Shown in pieces: positions 63,921 through 64,000 of a stretch of 64,000 nucleotides of DNA (position 1 is the first letter of the stretch; every line of letters begins with the position of its first letter). The DNA is from Ceratothoa steindachneri. Its lineage: Eukaryota; Arthropoda; Malacostraca; Isopoda; Cymothoidae. The notes beneath the pieces were generated by a model. The model was not told the DNA's origin and ran no database searches. It saw nothing but the letters and a program-made list of their open reading frames with translations. The stretch is taken from positions 160,232,848 through 160,296,847 of the forward strand of contig OZ018322.1 in assembly GCA_963969495.1 (NCBI GenBank). The letters run 5' to 3'. Both the position numbers and the translations under genes were made by a program.

Positions 63921-64000
63921 TTGTCTTGGGCTTTATCCCCCTAAGGGTGTTAGTAATTTAGACTCCTTTTGTGCCGTCCTAAAGTCCTGGTTAAGGGTCT

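Overview
This 64 kb window looks like AT-rich, repeat-dominated animal DNA. I infer an arthropod, possibly a crustacean. The reasons are a (TTAGG)n block, the arthropod-type telomere repeat, and the mix of degenerate transposons: LINEs, Penelope-like elements, Ty3/gypsy, Tc1/mariner, piggyBac, MULE, hAT and a Polinton. Long (TA)n microsatellites recur. I see no host gene with a supportable intron-exon structure, no rRNA or tRNA gene, and nothing bacterial. Almost every recognisable coding stretch is a mobile-element relic with stops and frameshifts. Only one long open frame (29259-30413, a zinc-knuckle ORF1 protein) is uninterrupted.

Layout. 1-7 kb: two plus-strand LINE relics (1850-3830 and 5690-6560), a 127-bp tandem repeat and a 247-bp tandem repeat. 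7.4-9.1 kb: a minus-strand LINE relic. 9.5-10.1 kb: an inverted dimer of a mariner 3' end around 22 telomeric repeats. 10.6-11.8 kb: a MULE with long terminal inverted repeats. 11.9-14.3 kb: a piggyBac relic. 15-16 kb: scraps of a LINE and a second piggyBac. 16-23.4 kb: no recognisable gene. 23.4-25.1 kb: (TA)n arrays, Penelope-type tail sequences and a Tc1/mariner fragment. 25.6-28.9 kb: a minus-strand Ty3/gypsy element (protease, RT/RNase H, integrase). 29.2-31.2 kb: ORF1 followed by an odd AT-rich repeat field.

32.5-43.2 kb is the most coherent block: a decayed Polinton/Maverick. On the minus strand it carries a packaging ATPase, a small basic protein, unidentified genes, an integrase with a C-terminal chromodomain, a penton-like minor capsid protein, a small hydrophobic virion-type protein and a major capsid protein. 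On the plus strand it carries a protein-primed DNA polymerase B. The ATPase and polymerase diverge from a repeat-filled intergenic region. The integrase is split by a GC-richer insert flanked by a 7-bp direct repeat, and the polymerase N-terminus is tandemly duplicated. I found no protease gene for it.

43.2-47.3 kb: a GC-rich insert, a mariner with both terminal repeats, and a Tc1 relic. 48.2-51.1 kb: two Penelope-like elements in opposite orientation, with GIY-YIG endonuclease remnants and hammerhead-like tails. 55.3-58.0 kb: a ZBED5-like hAT. 58.6-59.5 kb: a transposon-type protein remnant. 61.4-64 kb: a second Ty3/gypsy whose pol has lost the RT palm by an in-frame deletion; it probably runs off the right edge.

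All calls come from reading translations and repeats by eye. Family assignments rest on remembered motif patterns, and boundaries are approximate unless terminal repeats are cited.
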